64,000 nucleotides of DNA from Cherax quadricarinatus (GCF_038502225.1 NC_091312.1:33045455-33109454); one strand, 5' to 3'. Numbered from the stretch's first letter, positions 32,089-42,533 are shown. The notes: generated from the sequence alone by a model not told the origin. Numbers and translations: made by a program.

Positions 32089-33250
32089 TTATTTACATTT
32101 AACCCCCAACTCTGCTAGTGTGAGATTTACATATGCTGAATGGTTATCATCTCTGTGAAGATCAAACTCTGCTGCAATGGCTAATGCATGCCATGGTTGA
32201 GGCAGATCTGAATTGGTATTTACAAATGATTCCTGAGGATTTCTCAATACTTGTCGTGTACGTAGGGAATAACGACATTCAGATTGATCGTCTGACTGAG
32301 TATTAGAGGTAGAGAGTACAGAGTCAGGAGGATCGTCAGAGTCTGTCACATTAGTCTGAGTTGGAACATCGTTATCATCACATACTAACTTCATATGATC
32401 TAAATGCGATTCTTTATACTGACCAGTACTAATTTCTCTAACCTTATACTTACTGCCATTGATATGTTCAACTACATGATAAGGACCAACAAACTTTTGA
32501 TCGAGGTCAGGCATTGCAGGTGTTTTGTTAAAGTTAGTCAGCATAACTCTCAAACCTACTTTAATTAATTTTGGTCGGCTTTGGTCGAGTATTAGTGTCT
32601 CTTGTAAATTCTGCTGATGATTTATGAAGTGTTTCACGGATTCTTTTAAAAACACTTTGAGCTAAGCTGGTACGAGTTGCTATGAAATCATCAGGGCTGT
32701 AATTTGGTTTCGGGTTAGAATGCAGCAACTCATAAGGCAAACGCTTATCATCACCGTACAATGCATAATGTGGAGTGTCACCTATAGAAGCATTGTAAGC
32801 AGAATTTATAGCACATTGAACATCAGATATAATGTCATCTCAAGTTTCAATATTGGGATTGATAGTGGCTCTCAAGACATTAAGTACTTTCTTATTAGTT
32901 CGTTCTTCTAACCCATTGCTGACAGGATGATGAGGAACAATGATTCATTTAGAGATTTTGTACAAAGTACACAAATTTTCAAAAATCTCATTACAGAATT
33001 CACCTCCATTATCTGTTAATAGGGACTTAGGAGTGGTATGGCTGAAAATTATACGTTCTTTAAATGTTTTAGCTCCTGTCTCTGCAGTCTTATCTGCAAC
33101 AGGAACTAACTCAAAATATCTGGTGAAATGATTTACCATTACACACAGATGTTTGTTGCCCTGGAGGGAACATTGGAAATTAGTCAACAGATCTTGAGCA
33201 ACTCTTTCCCATCATTTGCTAGTAGTTGGATACACCTGGATTGAGCCTAG
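32089..33250 (-). pseudogene. Element 3 integrase fragment
   Basis: From 33187 down, frames carry 'VMVNHFTRYFELVPVADKTA' and 'LLTDNGGEF' (second catalytic D), then in a stop-containing stretch the 'VSNGLEERTNK'-type E motif, then 'GDDKRLPYELLHSNPKPNY', and finally a GPY module 'DQKFVGPYHVVEHINGSKY' in 32089-32655. The N-terminal finger and the first aspartate are missing, and the frame changes at least twice. The product would have been the C-terminal part of a gypsy pol. Confidence 0.75.
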
Positions 33251-33346
33251 CAAACGGTCAAACAAAATTTCCGCCAGCTCGTAGAAGATTATCTCCGTAT
33301 ATCGCCGTAATCGTCAGAATTACGAGCCCACGCTTCCACCAATTAT
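33251..33346 (-). other. Leader and probable primer-binding site of element 3
   Basis: Directly inside the 5' LTR the minus strand reads ATAATTGGTGGAAGCGTGGG. TGGTGGAAGC is a plausible primer-binding site four bases from the LTR. The leader joins abruptly to mid-integrase, marking the internal deletion. Confidence 0.5.
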
Positions 33347-34699
33347 TGCTTGGGGTACCTTGCAGATATGACGGTTGGAGTAATACACAATTGGTCAGTT
33401 GGTAACACTTATATTGACAGAGACGTGAGGTGTGGAGAAATTTTCTCCAGGAGGGGGGTATCAGCCCCCTTCAGCCCTTTCAGCCCTGAGGGGCCAAGCC
33501 CTCTCAGCCCTGAGGGGCCACTCAGAAGGGGCGAGCGTCTTGTTTACTGCTAGAGTGAGTAATTGATCACAGATGCTATGCCACGTAGTCAAGTGACCTC
33601 TGCTCCTTGCAGCGGTGTTGCAAAGTGTATTTTTATAAGAGACAATACATTCTTACTTTAGCAGGACAATTAAGGAAAATCCTGCTCCCACTTTATTACC
33701 ATAGTAAAGATAGTGTACATTGTTGTCTATGATTAAGACAGCAAGAAACAAACATTCTGCTTTGCTTCATCGAGGAGGTGACAAGGATGCAAGGTACTAG
33801 GTCAGCGTTTTTTTTTTGTGCTGGGGGCAGTGACGGCATGGAGCGCTGTGGCGTCGGGCAGACTATCTTTGACTCTATGGAGAGTGACACTGACGCCAGG
33901 ATACTGATCTGTGCGTTAGTGTGAGCAAAGTGTCTCTAACACAAACACTTCAGAGAAGTGTGATCAGCTTCTCTTGTGATACATTGTGAACAATAAAGAC
34001 AAATCTTGTGGAACATAGTGTACCAGTGTGCGTTTCCTAGACAATGGAAGACGTGGACATCCAAGGACACTTCAGCTTCTATCAAGTCACCGATACCCGT
34101 CGAAGGTGTTGAGAACACCATAGCTCACGTTACAAAGAGCAAGGTATGTTACGAATTTCTTGTAGATCGGGGGATTGCGCAATTCTTGAGTCACAAGGAG
34201 TTTGTAATCAACCTATAATCGGCAGTAAGGTGTGGACTTTTGAGTCCAAACAAGTAGGTATTTCGTCAGCCATCATCGAATGAAATATGCTGACATAACA
34301 CCCCCTAGGGGTAATTTATACTTACAAATGGTATCTCTTGACAGCCCACTGTTGTGATGGTTTCGACAGCTTCTAGACCTCGTCTGCAGGGGCGGCTGTG
34401 TAGACGAATTGCTGTCATTTATCAGCTAAGTGTTCATTATATATAGTTATAATAAACACAGCAGGTAAGGCCAAAATTCTCAACATGAGGGGAGGGAGAC
34501 CAGCCTACCTGTCGAGTCTAAGTCTGCGGTCTTAGTGGGAGCGGTGCCTCTGGTATGACACTCACATAGGCATGGCTTGATGACGTCACAAGATAGCCAG
34601 AGAGCCTAACTCAACAGGGATCTTATATATAAAATAGCTAGTACTCACAACATATACTACACAAGTACATTACATAGGAATTCAGTAACACTTCTGACA
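33347..34699 (-). repeat. 5' LTR of element 3, split by a solo LTR
   Basis: Left piece 33347-33430 and right piece 34491-34699 together match the 293-bp LTR at 31318. The interruption is 33431-34485 plus the duplicated TGAGG. Confidence 0.8.
33431..34485 (+). mobile_element. Solo LTR, family S, copy 1 (1055 bp)
   Basis: Starts TGTGGAGAAATTTTCTCC, ends TTCTCAACA, and is flanked by the 5-bp TSD TGAGG (33426-33430 and 34486-34490). It contains CAGCCC(T/C)-rich short repeats near its start. A second copy in the opposite orientation is at 49550-50635. There is no coding content and no internal region. Confidence 0.85.
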
Positions 34700-35090
34700 G
34701 TTGGACTGATTGTGTTGGTCTGTAGGATGTGTGTGATGGTTTGTAGGATGAGTATGTTGGTCTGTAGGATGTGTGTGATGGTTTGTAGGATGAGTATGTT
34801 GGTCTGTAGGATGTGTGTGATGGTTTGTAGGATGAGTATGTTGGTCTGTAGGTTGTGTGTGATGGTTTGTAGAATGAGTATGTTGGTCTGTAGGATGTGT
34901 GTGATGGTTTGTAGAATGAGTATGTTGGTCTGTAGGATGTGTGTGATGGTTTGTAGAATGAGTATGTTGGTCTGTAGGATGTGTGTGATGGTTTGTAGAA
35001 TGAGTATGTTGGTCTGTAGGATGTGTGTGATGGTTTGTAGAATGAGTATGTTGGTCTATAGAATGAGTGTGTTGGTCTGCAGAATGATGT
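34700..35090. repeat. 42-bp satellite related to the 21-bp satellite
   Basis: About nine units of 42 bp, each a pair of diverged 21-bp units (translated L-V-C-R-M-C-V then M-V-C-R-M-S-M). It begins right after the 5' LTR of element 3. Confidence 0.9.
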
Positions 35091-35479
35091 GTTTATGTAG
35101 GGCTCAGAAACCAGACCTGAACAACTACAAACAATCGCACTGGGATGTTGGTCTGATGCTTCAGAGTGTGTCATGAGCCCGCCTCCTGGCAGTGAGAGCC
35201 CCTCATGCTGGGGATTTCTGTTGGCTGTTCCCAACTCCAGTTGGCACACGCCTCGACCCACAGACCATCCGCATCGTACTTGTATTCTCGCCGAACACAG
35301 GTGTATTTGTGGCAGTGATTCGGGTACCATGGTCTTGTGTGCCGTAATCCGAGGGAAAGATTGCAAGACATGAGGAGGTTAATAACATTATCAAGAGTCG
35401 CTGTGCCCAGCAGTAAGGGAGCCACCCCAACTATGCAGATCTGATGGCAGCCAGAAGCGTATATGGAAGCAGGTGGTGT

Positions 35480-35482
<3 letters not shown>
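35091..35482. other. No gene or repeat recognised
   Basis: Unique-looking sequence between the satellite and an (AT)n tract. Open frames here are short or extend through repeats. Confidence 0.4.

Positions 35483-35575
<93 letters not shown>
35483..35575. repeat. (AT)n microsatellite
   Basis: Pure AT tract of about 92 bp, ending at a fragment of the RTE-like LINE 5' region. Confidence 0.95.
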
Positions 35576-35576
<1 letters not shown>

Positions 35577-35577
<1 letters not shown>

Positions 35578-35705
35578 CTTTCAATGCACCGGACATTACT
35601 AGCCCTTTCCTCCCGGCATTTTAGTTGTCTCTTACGACACGCATGGGTTACGGAGGAAGAATTCTCTTTCACTTCCCCATGGAAATAAGAGTAAATACAG
35701 AACAA
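35577..35705 (-). mobile_element. 5'-region fragment of the RTE-like LINE
   Basis: The minus strand of this stretch matches 47036-47160: both contain CCATGGGGAAGTG, the 'CGTGTCGTA(A/T)GA' phrase and CTAAAATGCCGGGAG. It is a short fragment with no coding. Confidence 0.65.
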
Positions 35706-35782
35706 GAGCTATTAAGAAAATAGAAAACTGAGATGAGTGTGTAAATACATATGCGTGTACATGCATGTATAGTGTGACCTAC

Positions 35783-37525
35783 CTGGAGTTTACCTGGAGA
35801 GGATTTCGAGGGTCAACGCCACCGCGGCCCGGTCCGAGACCAGACCTCGTAGTGGATTAGGTTCTGATCAACCAGGCTGTTACTGCTGGCCGCACGAAAA
35901 CTGACGTACGAACCACATCCCGGTTGGTCAGGTATGACATTAGGTACCTGTCCAGTGCCTTCTTGAAAACAGCCAGGGGTCTATTGGCAATCATCCTTAT
36001 GTATGCTGGAAGGCAGTTGAACAGTCTTGGGCCCCTGACACTTATTGTGCTGTCTCTCAGTGTACTCGTGGGGGAATGTTGCATCTCCTGCCAGTCTTTT
36101 ACTTTCATAGGGAATGATTTTCGTGTGCAAGTTTGGTACTAATCCCTCGAGGATTTTCCAAGTATATTATTATGTATCTCTCTCGCCTGCGTTCCAGGGA
36201 ATATAAATCAAGGGCCTTCAACCGTTCCCAGTAATTTAGGTGCCTTATCGTACTCATGTGCCGTGAGAGATCTTTGTACCTCTCCAGGTCAGCAATTTGG
36301 CCAGCCTTGAAGGGGGCAGTTAGCGTAAAGCGGTATTCCAGCCTAGAGAGAACAAGTGATTTGAAGAGAATCATCATGGACTTGGCGTCCCTAGTTTTGA
36401 AGGTTCGCATTATCCATCCTATCATTTTCCTATCGGATGAGGTAGATGCATTGTTGTGGTTTTTGAAGACGAGATCCTCTGACATTATCACTCCCAGGTC
36501 CTTCACATTACTTTTCCGCCGTATTGTATGGTTAGAATTTGTCGTATACCCTTATACAGTTTTAATTTCCTCAAGTTTTCCATATCTGAGTAGTTGAAAT
36601 TTCTCTTCATTGAACTTCATATTGTTTTGAGTGGCCCATTTGAAGATTTGGTGGATGTTCGCTTGGAGTCTTGCGGTGTCTTCGATGGAGGACACTGTCA
36701 TGGCAATCCTGGTGTCATCCGCAAAGGAAGACACAGAGTTATGGTTACTTCTCTGTCTGTGTCAGATATGAGGATGAGGAATAGAACAGGAGCGAGTAAT
36801 GCCTTGTTTTTCACCGTAGCTGCCTCAGACTTTACTCTGTTTACGGTTACTCTTTGTGTCCTATTTGTCAAAAAATTATAGATCCATCTACCAACTTTTC
36901 CTGTTATTCCTTTATCACGCATTTTGTGTTTTGTTACACTGTGGTCACACTTGTAGAAGGCTCTTGCAAAGTCTGTGTGTACTACATATATATTTTGTCT
37001 ATCCTCTATAGCATCCAGAACCTTATCATAGTGGTCCAGTAGCTGGGACAATCAGGAGCGACCTGCTCTAAACCCGTGTTGCCCTGGGTTGTGCAATTGA
37101 TGGTTATTTAGGTGGTTGGCGATCTTGCTTCTTAGAACCCTTTCAAAGATTTTTATGTGGGATGTTAGTGCAATCGGTCTGTAGTTCTTTGCAATTGCTT
37201 TACTGTCACCTTTGTAGAGTAGGGCTATGTATGTTGCTTTTATTGAGTGCGGGATGGCCCCTGTGTCCATGCTCCCTCTCCATAGAATGCTGAAGGCATG
37301 TGACAGGGGCTTCTTACAGTTCTTGATGAACACGGAGTTCCATGAGAATGGGCCTGGGGCAGAGTGTATAGGCATGTCATTTATTGCCTTTTCAAAGTCT
37401 TGTGGTATTAGGATAATATCTGAGATTTTTGAGGTGATCAAATTTTGGGTCTCGTTCATAAAAAAATCATTTGGATTGTCGACTCTTAGTTTGGGCAGCG
37501 GTCACTGAACACTGAGTCATTTAAA
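35783..37525 (-). pseudogene. LINE family L, copy A: 5'-truncated RT
   Basis: A minus-strand copy of the LINE that is more intact at 37788-42310. It begins within the region just upstream of RT, carries 'SAPGPFSWNSVFIKNCKKPL', 'NYRPIALTSHIKIFERVLRS', 'SSFADDTRIAMT' and the C-terminal 'SVRGPRLFNCLPAYIRMIAN', and ends in the ACCTGGAG-type tail near 35783. Several stops and frame changes occur. Its truncated 5' end abuts a SINE. Confidence 0.85.
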
Positions 37526-37527
37526 CA

Positions 37528-37612
37528 AACCATACCACGGGTTGGGTCTGAACCCGCGATCAGAGAGTCTCAAAAGTCCAGACCGTCGCGTTAGCCACTG
37601 GGCCAGCTAGCT
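37528..37612 (-). mobile_element. tRNA-derived SINE head
   Basis: The minus strand reads like a tRNA: an A-box-like TGGCCCAGTGGCTAA, and about 35 bases later a B-box GGGTTCAGACCC. A CCA end and proper stems are not evident, so it is tRNA-like and not a tRNA gene. The adjoining stretch to 37787 may be part of the same composite repeat, but I could not confirm this. Confidence 0.65.
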
Positions 37613-37829
37613 TCAATAAGATTCATCCGACTAGGTATGTTTCTACATCGAAGGAAGGTTAGCATAGGCACCACTGTGACCACAAATTCAAGTTTTTACA
37701 GGCGAATCTCCCGCTAGCATGGCCGTGACGAACTCTAGCTCAAGTCCCCTCAAAGCCGTCAACATGACTCACGACATCGTCATGACACCTGGAGGTTACC
37801 TGGAGGTTACCTGGAGGTGATTCCGGGGA

Positions 37830-40457
37830 TCAACGCCCCCGCGGCCCGGTCCACGACCAGGCCTCCCGATGGATCAGGGCCTGATCAACTAGGCTGTTAC
37901 TGCTGGCCGCACGCAGTCCAACGTACGAGCCACAGCCCGGCTGATCCGGCACTGACTTTAGGTATCTGTCCAGCTCTCTCTTGAAGGCAGCCAGGGGTTT
38001 ATTGGCAATTCCCCTAATGCTTGATGGGAGGCTGTTGAACAGTTTTGGGCCCCGGACACTTATGGTGTTTTCCCTTAGTGTACCAATGGCGCCCCTACTT
38101 TTTATTGGGGGCATTTTGCATCGCCTGCCCAGTCTTTTACTTTCGTAGGGAGTGATTTCTGTGTGCAGATTTGGGACCATTCCTTCCAAGATTTTCCAAG
38201 TGTAGATTATGATATATCTCTCCCTCCTGCATTCCAACGAGTACAAGTCAAGTGCTTCCAAGCGTTCCCAGTAGTTAAGGTGCTTGACAGAACTTATACG
38301 TGCAGTAAAGGATCTCTGTACACTCTCTAGATCTGCGATTTCACCTGCTTTGAATGGAGATGTTAATGTACAGCAGTATTCCAGCCTAGAGAGAACAAGT
38401 GATTTGAAAAGGATCATCATGGGCTTGGCATCTCTCGTTTTGAAAGTTCTCATTATCCATCCTATCATTTTCTTTGCACGTGCGATCGTGGCACTGTTGT
38501 GATCCTTGAAAGTGAGATCCTCAGACATTACTACTCCCAGGTCCCTTACATTATTTTTCCGCTCTATTGTATGGCCGGAGTCAGTAGTATACTCTGTTCT
38601 AGTTATTATCTCCTCCAGTTTTCCATAACGGAGTAGTTGGAATTTGTCCTCATTGAACATCATATTGTTTACCGTTGCCCACTGGAAAACTTTGTTTATA
38701 TCTTCTTGGAGGTTAACCGCGTCCTCAGCAGATGACAGCCTCATGCAGATCCTAGTATCATCCGCAAAGGATGATACGGTGCTGTGGTGTACATCTCTGT
38801 TTATGTCTGATATGAGGATAAGGAATAAGATGGGGGCGAGTACTGTGCCTTGTGGAACAGAGCTCTTCACTATGGCAGCCTCCGATTTAACTCTGTTGAC
38901 CACTACTCTTTGTGTTCGATTTGTTAGGAAGTTGAAGATCCATCTCTCCACTTTCCCAGTTATTCCTTTAGAACGTATTTTATGGGCTATTACGCCATGA
39001 TCGCATTTGTCAAATGCTTTTGCAAAGTCTGTGTATATTACATCTGCATTCTGATTTTCTTCCAGTGCATCCAAGGCCATGTCATAGTGATCCAGTAGTT
39101 GTGAGAGGCAGGAGCGACCTGCCCTGAACCCATGTTGCCCTGGATTGTGCAGATTTTGGGAATCCAGGTGATTTGCAATCCTGCTTCTTAGCACTCTTTC
39201 AAAGATTTTTATGATGTGGGACGTCAGAGCTATTGGTCTATAGTTCTTGGCTAATGCTTTGCTGCCACCTTTATGGAGTGGGGCTATATCCGTTGTTTTA
39301 AGTGACTGTGGAATTTCACCCATGTCCAAGCTCCTCCTCCATAGTGTACTTAGGGCACGCAAGAGGGGTTTCTTGCAGTTCTTAATGAAAACAGAGTTCC
39401 ACGAGTCTGGGCCCGGGGCTGAGTGCATAGGCATGTTGTCAATGGCTTTTTCGAAATCTATCGGAGTTAGGGTAATGTCGGAAATCTGGCATACATTTAT
39501 GGAGTTTTGAGGCTCATTCATGAAGAAATCATTTGGGTCGTCGATCCTCAGACCGATTAGTGGTTCACTAAACACAGAGTCGTACTGGGATTTCAATATT
39601 TCACTCATTTCCTTGTTGTCATCTGTGTAAGTCCCATCCTGTCTGAGTAAGGGCCCGATACTAGATGTGGTATTTGCCTTGTTTTTGGCATATGAAAAGA
39701 AATATTTTGAATTTCTTTCAATTTCACTAATAGCTTTAAGCTCCTCCTGCCTCTCCTGGTTCCTGTAAGAGTCATTTAGCTTAAGTTCGATAGTTTCCAC
39801 TTCCCTGGTCAGCGCCTCCTTTCGTGTATCAGATATTCTAGCACTCCTGAGGAGCTCAGTGACTCTTCGTCGTCTTCTGTAGAGGGAGCGTCTTTTTCTC
39901 TCCAGTTTACTCCTGCTCTTCTTCTTTCTTAGGGGAATATGCCTAGAACATGCTTCGGCTACCAGGAAGTTGATCCTTTCAAGGCACTGGTTTGGATCCA
40001 TGTCATTTAAGACATCTTCCCAACATGTTTCGTTTAGGACATGGTTTACCTGGTCCCAGTTGATTTTCTTGTTGTTGAAATTGTATTTTGTGAAGACACC
40101 TTCACAGGTACATGCATTCTGCTGTTCAGGACCCCTATGCATGTACGTCTGGACTTCGATTAGATTGTGATCGGAATTAGTTGTTTTTGATATTCTTATG
40201 TCTCTTATCAGGTCCTCATTATTTGTGAAGATAAGGTCAAGTGTGTTTTCTAGTCTTGTTGGCTCCACTATCTGCTGGCTTAAGGTGTGTTTTTCGCAGA
40301 GACTTAGTAGCTCATGTGTGTGTGACCTTTCATCTGCGCTACCTCCGGGGATTGTTTCAGCTATAACATTATTTGCTACATTCTTCCATTTTGTATGCCT
40401 TAGGTTGAAATCACCAAGCAGTAAGATGTTTGGGGATGGAGCTGGAAGGTTTTCCAA
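37830..40457 (-). CDS. LINE family L ORF2: endonuclease C-terminal part and RT (875 aa)
   Basis: From residue 1 the frame gives the rest of the endonuclease ('NILLLGDFNLRH' with D-x-N, 'NTLDLIFTNNEDL', 'NSDHNLIEV' with the D-H pair), a basic linker, then RT at about 330-640: 'GPDSWNSVFIKNC', 'NYRPIALTSHIIKIFERVL', the A-box 'VIYTDFAKAFDKCDHGV', 'SSVPQGTVLAPILFLILI', and the C-box 'SSFADDTRI' near 566. The C-terminal region 'GPKLFNSLPSSIRGIANKPL' is intact. All catalytic residues are present. The upstream endonuclease part is in the same frame beyond a TAA at 40518-40520, so the ATG at 40457 is probably not the native start. Confidence 0.85.
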   Translation of the reverse strand: MENLPAPSPNILLLGDFNLRHTKWKNVANNVIAETIPGGSADERSHTHELLSLCEKHTLSQQIVEPTRLENTLDLIFTNNEDLIRDIRISKTTNSDHNLIEVQTYMHRGPEQQNACTCEGVFTKYNFNNKKINWDQVNHVLNETCWEDVLNDMDPNQCLERINFLVAEACSRHIPLRKKKSRSKLERKRRSLYRRRRRVTELLRSARISDTRKEALTREVETIELKLNDSYRNQERQEELKAISEIERNSKYFFSYAKNKANTTSSIGPLLRQDGTYTDDNKEMSEILKSQYDSVFSEPLIGLRIDDPNDFFMNEPQNSINVCQISDITLTPIDFEKAIDNMPMHSAPGPDSWNSVFIKNCKKPLLRALSTLWRRSLDMGEIPQSLKTTDIAPLHKGGSKALAKNYRPIALTSHIIKIFERVLRSRIANHLDSQNLHNPGQHGFRAGRSCLSQLLDHYDMALDALEENQNADVIYTDFAKAFDKCDHGVIAHKIRSKGITGKVERWIFNFLTNRTQRVVVNRVKSEAAIVKSSVPQGTVLAPILFLILISDINRDVHHSTVSSFADDTRICMRLSSAEDAVNLQEDINKVFQWATVNNMMFNEDKFQLLRYGKLEEIITRTEYTTDSGHTIERKNNVRDLGVVMSEDLTFKDHNSATIARAKKMIGWIMRTFKTRDAKPMMILFKSLVLSRLEYCCTLTSPFKAGEIADLESVQRSFTARISSVKHLNYWERLEALDLYSLECRRERYIIIYTWKILEGMVPNLHTEITPYESKRLGRRCKMPPIKSRGAIGTLRENTISVRGPKLFNSLPSSIRGIANKPLAAFKRELDRYLKSVPDQPGCGSYVGLRAASSNSLVDQALIHREAWSWTGPRGR

Positions 40458-40979
40458 ACAGTAATCGATTTTCAGTAGCTGTTCCTTGAACTGTTGTGAG
40501 GTTGCATCAGGTGGCTTTTATACAACCACAATGACTAGGTTTTGGTTCTCGATCTTTATTGATAGAACGTCAACTACCTCATTTGTGGTGTTCAGCAACT
40601 CCGTGCAGATAAGGGACTCTTTGACATACAGGCCAACCCCCCCTTGTTGCCTGTTTTTTCTGTCGCATCTAAAAAGGTTGTAACCACTTATCCATATTTC
40701 ACTGTCAAAGTGATCTTTTGTGTGAGTCTCTGTGAAGGCTGCAAACATTGCATTAGACTCCACTAGAAGTCCACTGATAAAAGGTATTTTGTTGTTGGTG
40801 GATGGCTTAAGGCCCTGTATATTAGCAAATATGAACGAGGTTGTATTCTGTGTTTGTTGGGGGGATTTTGTTATTGGCATCAGTAGTTGTAATTCTGGAG
40901 GGCCATGGGTGGCCACTGGCTGCGCCTCCAGTCCAACAAGGCTCCAAGGTGGTGGACTATTTTTGTTATTTCCTTCCAT
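40458..40979 (-). pseudogene. LINE family L ORF2: N-terminal endonuclease part
   Basis: The same frame as the downstream ORF2. It carries 'SFIFANIQGLKPSTNNKIPF', 'FAAFTETHTKDHF' with the catalytic glutamate, and 'QGGVGLYVKES'. It ends at a TAA (40518-40520), 20 codons before the next ATG. The stop falls in the short V-V-V-stop-K-P-P stretch where related proteins read V-Y-x-P-P, so a point mutation is likely. The start overlaps the end of ORF1 in another frame. Confidence 0.8.
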
Positions 40980-42280
40980 TTTCTTTTTTCGTTTCCTGCC
41001 ACTAAAATATCACCTGGAGTTGGGTTGTCGTAGCTACTATTGTTTGTCTTGTGGGGTCTGTGCCTCCTGGTCCCTTTTAGATGGTATGCAGGGCACTCGA
41101 TGTTGTAACACTGCTTCTGGAGGACCGAGGAGTGGCACATTTTTGGGTGAAAGAAAGTACAGGAAGAAGAACGACACACTCCTTTAGACAGGAGGTCGCT
41201 ACATTTTTTGGGATGGTCAAAGTTGCATGTCCCATTTTTTTCCCCTGTTATTCCATGCTTACAGATGCCCCAAGCATAATATTTGCACAAATTCACCTTT
41301 GGTTGAGAATTGTTGGGAGGTGTGTTGTCAATTTCTGCAGGTTCTGGGACTGCACTATAATCCTCAGTATCCAAGCCAGGGCCACCCCGTCCTGGATTCC
41401 ATCTACTTTCCCCAGTAGAGGAAGAAGGAGGAGACTCCTCTCCAACATCTGTACTGTGGGCCACGGTCTTGTGCAATGATGGTTGTATATTTACTGTTTT
41501 TGTGATGGTTTGGGTAGTGTCCCTAGGAGAGTCTGGGCTGGCAGTAAGGCTGGTGGCTGGGTCTGGGTCAGCACTGGGGCTGGGGGCTGGGGCTGGGTCT
41601 GGGTCAGTGGCTGGGACTGGGCCAGCACCAGCACTGTGGGTATTAGTGCTACGACTGGGGGAGCCTGGGCCAGCACCAGCACTGTGGGTATTGGTGCTAT
41701 GCCTGGGGGAGCCTGGGCCAGCTCCAGCACTGTGGGTATTAGTGCTATGCCTGGGGGAGCCTGGGCCAGCACTAGCACTGTGGGTATTAGTGCTATGACT
41801 GGGGGAACCTGGGCCAGCACCAGCACTGTGGGTATTGGTGCTATGCCTGGGGGAGCCTGGGCCAGCACCAGCACTGTGGGTATTAGTGCTATGACTGGGG
41901 GATGGGTCTGGCTTAGCACCATGTGGGTGACTAGATAGTTTCGAGTCATCTGTTGTGGTATGGACATTCTGCATTTTTTGATACACTATCTCTTGCTCCC
42001 ATGTTTTATATATTTTTGGTAGACTATCCAAGAGGTCATCCTTGTTTTCTTGATTATTTTTATCATTTATTACTCTCCTTAGTACCTTTCTGATACCTGC
42101 CCAAAGTTCTACATCTTTATTGCACAACCAGAAGCACCTTGCTAGTTCGAGGTCATTTTTTGAGGCTGTATTTAGTCTAGTACAAGAGATATGGTGTTTG
42201 GAAGAGCATAGGTTGCATGTGATTCTGGATTTCCTTCCAAGGATTTTTTTACATGTCCCACAGATATGCTGTGCTGACAT
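40880..42280 (-). CDS. LINE family L ORF1: PHD-like plus CCCH zinc-finger protein (466 aa)
   Basis: Residues 6-55 form a PHD-like finger ('CGTCKKILGRKSRITCNLC', 'HHISCTRL', 'CFWLC'). About 125-225 is a tandem repeat of 16 residues (H-S-T-N-T-H-S-A-G-A-G-P-G-S-P-S/R). A Pro/Ser-rich stretch follows. About 335-410 has three CCCH-type fingers ('CKYYAWGICKHG', 'CNFDHPKKCSDLLSKGVC', 'CTFFHPKMC', 'CPAYHLKG'). The C-terminus is basic. As in other LINE ORF1 proteins, RNA binding is likely. The frame is intact from the ATG at 42280. Confidence 0.8.
   Translation of the reverse strand: MSAQHICGTCKKILGRKSRITCNLCSSKHHISCTRLNTASKNDLELARCFWLCNKDVELWAGIRKVLRRVINDKNNQENKDDLLDSLPKIYKTWEQEIVYQKMQNVHTTTDDSKLSSHPHGAKPDPSPSHSTNTHSAGAGPGSPRHSTNTHSAGAGPGSPSHSTNTHSASAGPGSPRHSTNTHSAGAGPGSPRHSTNTHSAGAGPGSPSRSTNTHSAGAGPVPATDPDPAPAPSPSADPDPATSLTASPDSPRDTTQTITKTVNIQPSLHKTVAHSTDVGEESPPSSSTGESRWNPGRGGPGLDTEDYSAVPEPAEIDNTPPNNSQPKVNLCKYYAWGICKHGITGEKNGTCNFDHPKKCSDLLSKGVCRSSSCTFFHPKMCHSSVLQKQCYNIECPAYHLKGTRRHRPHKTNNSSYDNPTPGDILVAGNEKRKWKEITKIVHHLGALLDWRRSQWPPMALQNYNY
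41620..41910 (-). repeat. 48-bp minisatellite inside LINE ORF1
   Basis: Six 48-bp units encode the 16-residue repeat. Units differ by few bases, indicating recent expansion. Confidence 0.85.
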
Positions 42281-42480
42281 CCTGTCTGTATCCTACTACA
42301 CACTGTATGCCACGGAAGAAAACTGATTTCCACTTTACCTTTCTCTTGCTGGTACCAGTAATATGCAAGATGTATTTATACAAACCAAGTTTGCAGTATG
42401 TGGGTGGTGGTGTAGGGTGGGTGGTGGGTGTAGGGTGGGTGTGAGCCGGGCAGACTTGCCCACACTGCCACAGTTCACTA

Positions 42481-42493
42481 TTTTTTTTATTAC

Positions 42494-42531
<38 letters not shown>
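42481..42531. repeat. (ATT)n microsatellite
   Basis: Short T run then about 45 bp of ATT repeat. Confidence 0.9.

Positions 42532-42533
<2 letters not shown>

Larger units (their letters stand above)
31318..34699 (-). mobile_element. Gypsy-type LTR element (element 3), internally deleted, between satellite blocks
   Basis: LTRs of 293 bp at 31318-31610 and 33347-34699. The second is split by a solo LTR plus its 5-bp TSD, and is exactly 293 bp without them. LTR ends on the plus strand are TG(T/C)TTGGG...CTGACA. The internal region is only 1736 bp and keeps the leader and part of integrase. Gag, protease, RT and RNase H are gone. Satellite lies on both sides, but I see no matching TSD. Confidence 0.8.
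37788..42310 (-). mobile_element. LINE family L, copy B: near full-length CR1/L2-like element
   Basis: A minus-strand LINE with ORF1 (40880-42280) and ORF2 (to 37830). Its 3' end is a tandem GGAGGTTACCT tail (37788-37820) preceded by a CCCCCGCGGCCCGG phrase. ORF1 with PHD-like and CCCH fingers, plus an APE endonuclease and an RT, fit the CR1/L2 superfamily. Only one in-frame stop interrupts ORF2. The 5' end is not defined; related 5' non-coding sequence may extend past 42310. Confidence 0.85.

Noticed and set aside
31313..34704. Target-site duplication for element 3
   Set aside because: Left flank TGTAT and right flank GTTGG do not match. I could not support a TSD.
25820..35090. CRISPR-like regularly spaced repeats
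   Set aside because: The repeats are head-to-tail satellites without unique spacers, in a eukaryotic genome.
34712..35176. A 154-aa frame across the 42-bp satellite
   Set aside because: Same repeat-length artefact as the 21-bp satellite.
37528..37612. Possible functional tRNA gene
   Set aside because: A and B boxes are present, but acceptor and anticodon stems do not form convincingly. It lies inside repeat sequence, so a SINE head is more likely.
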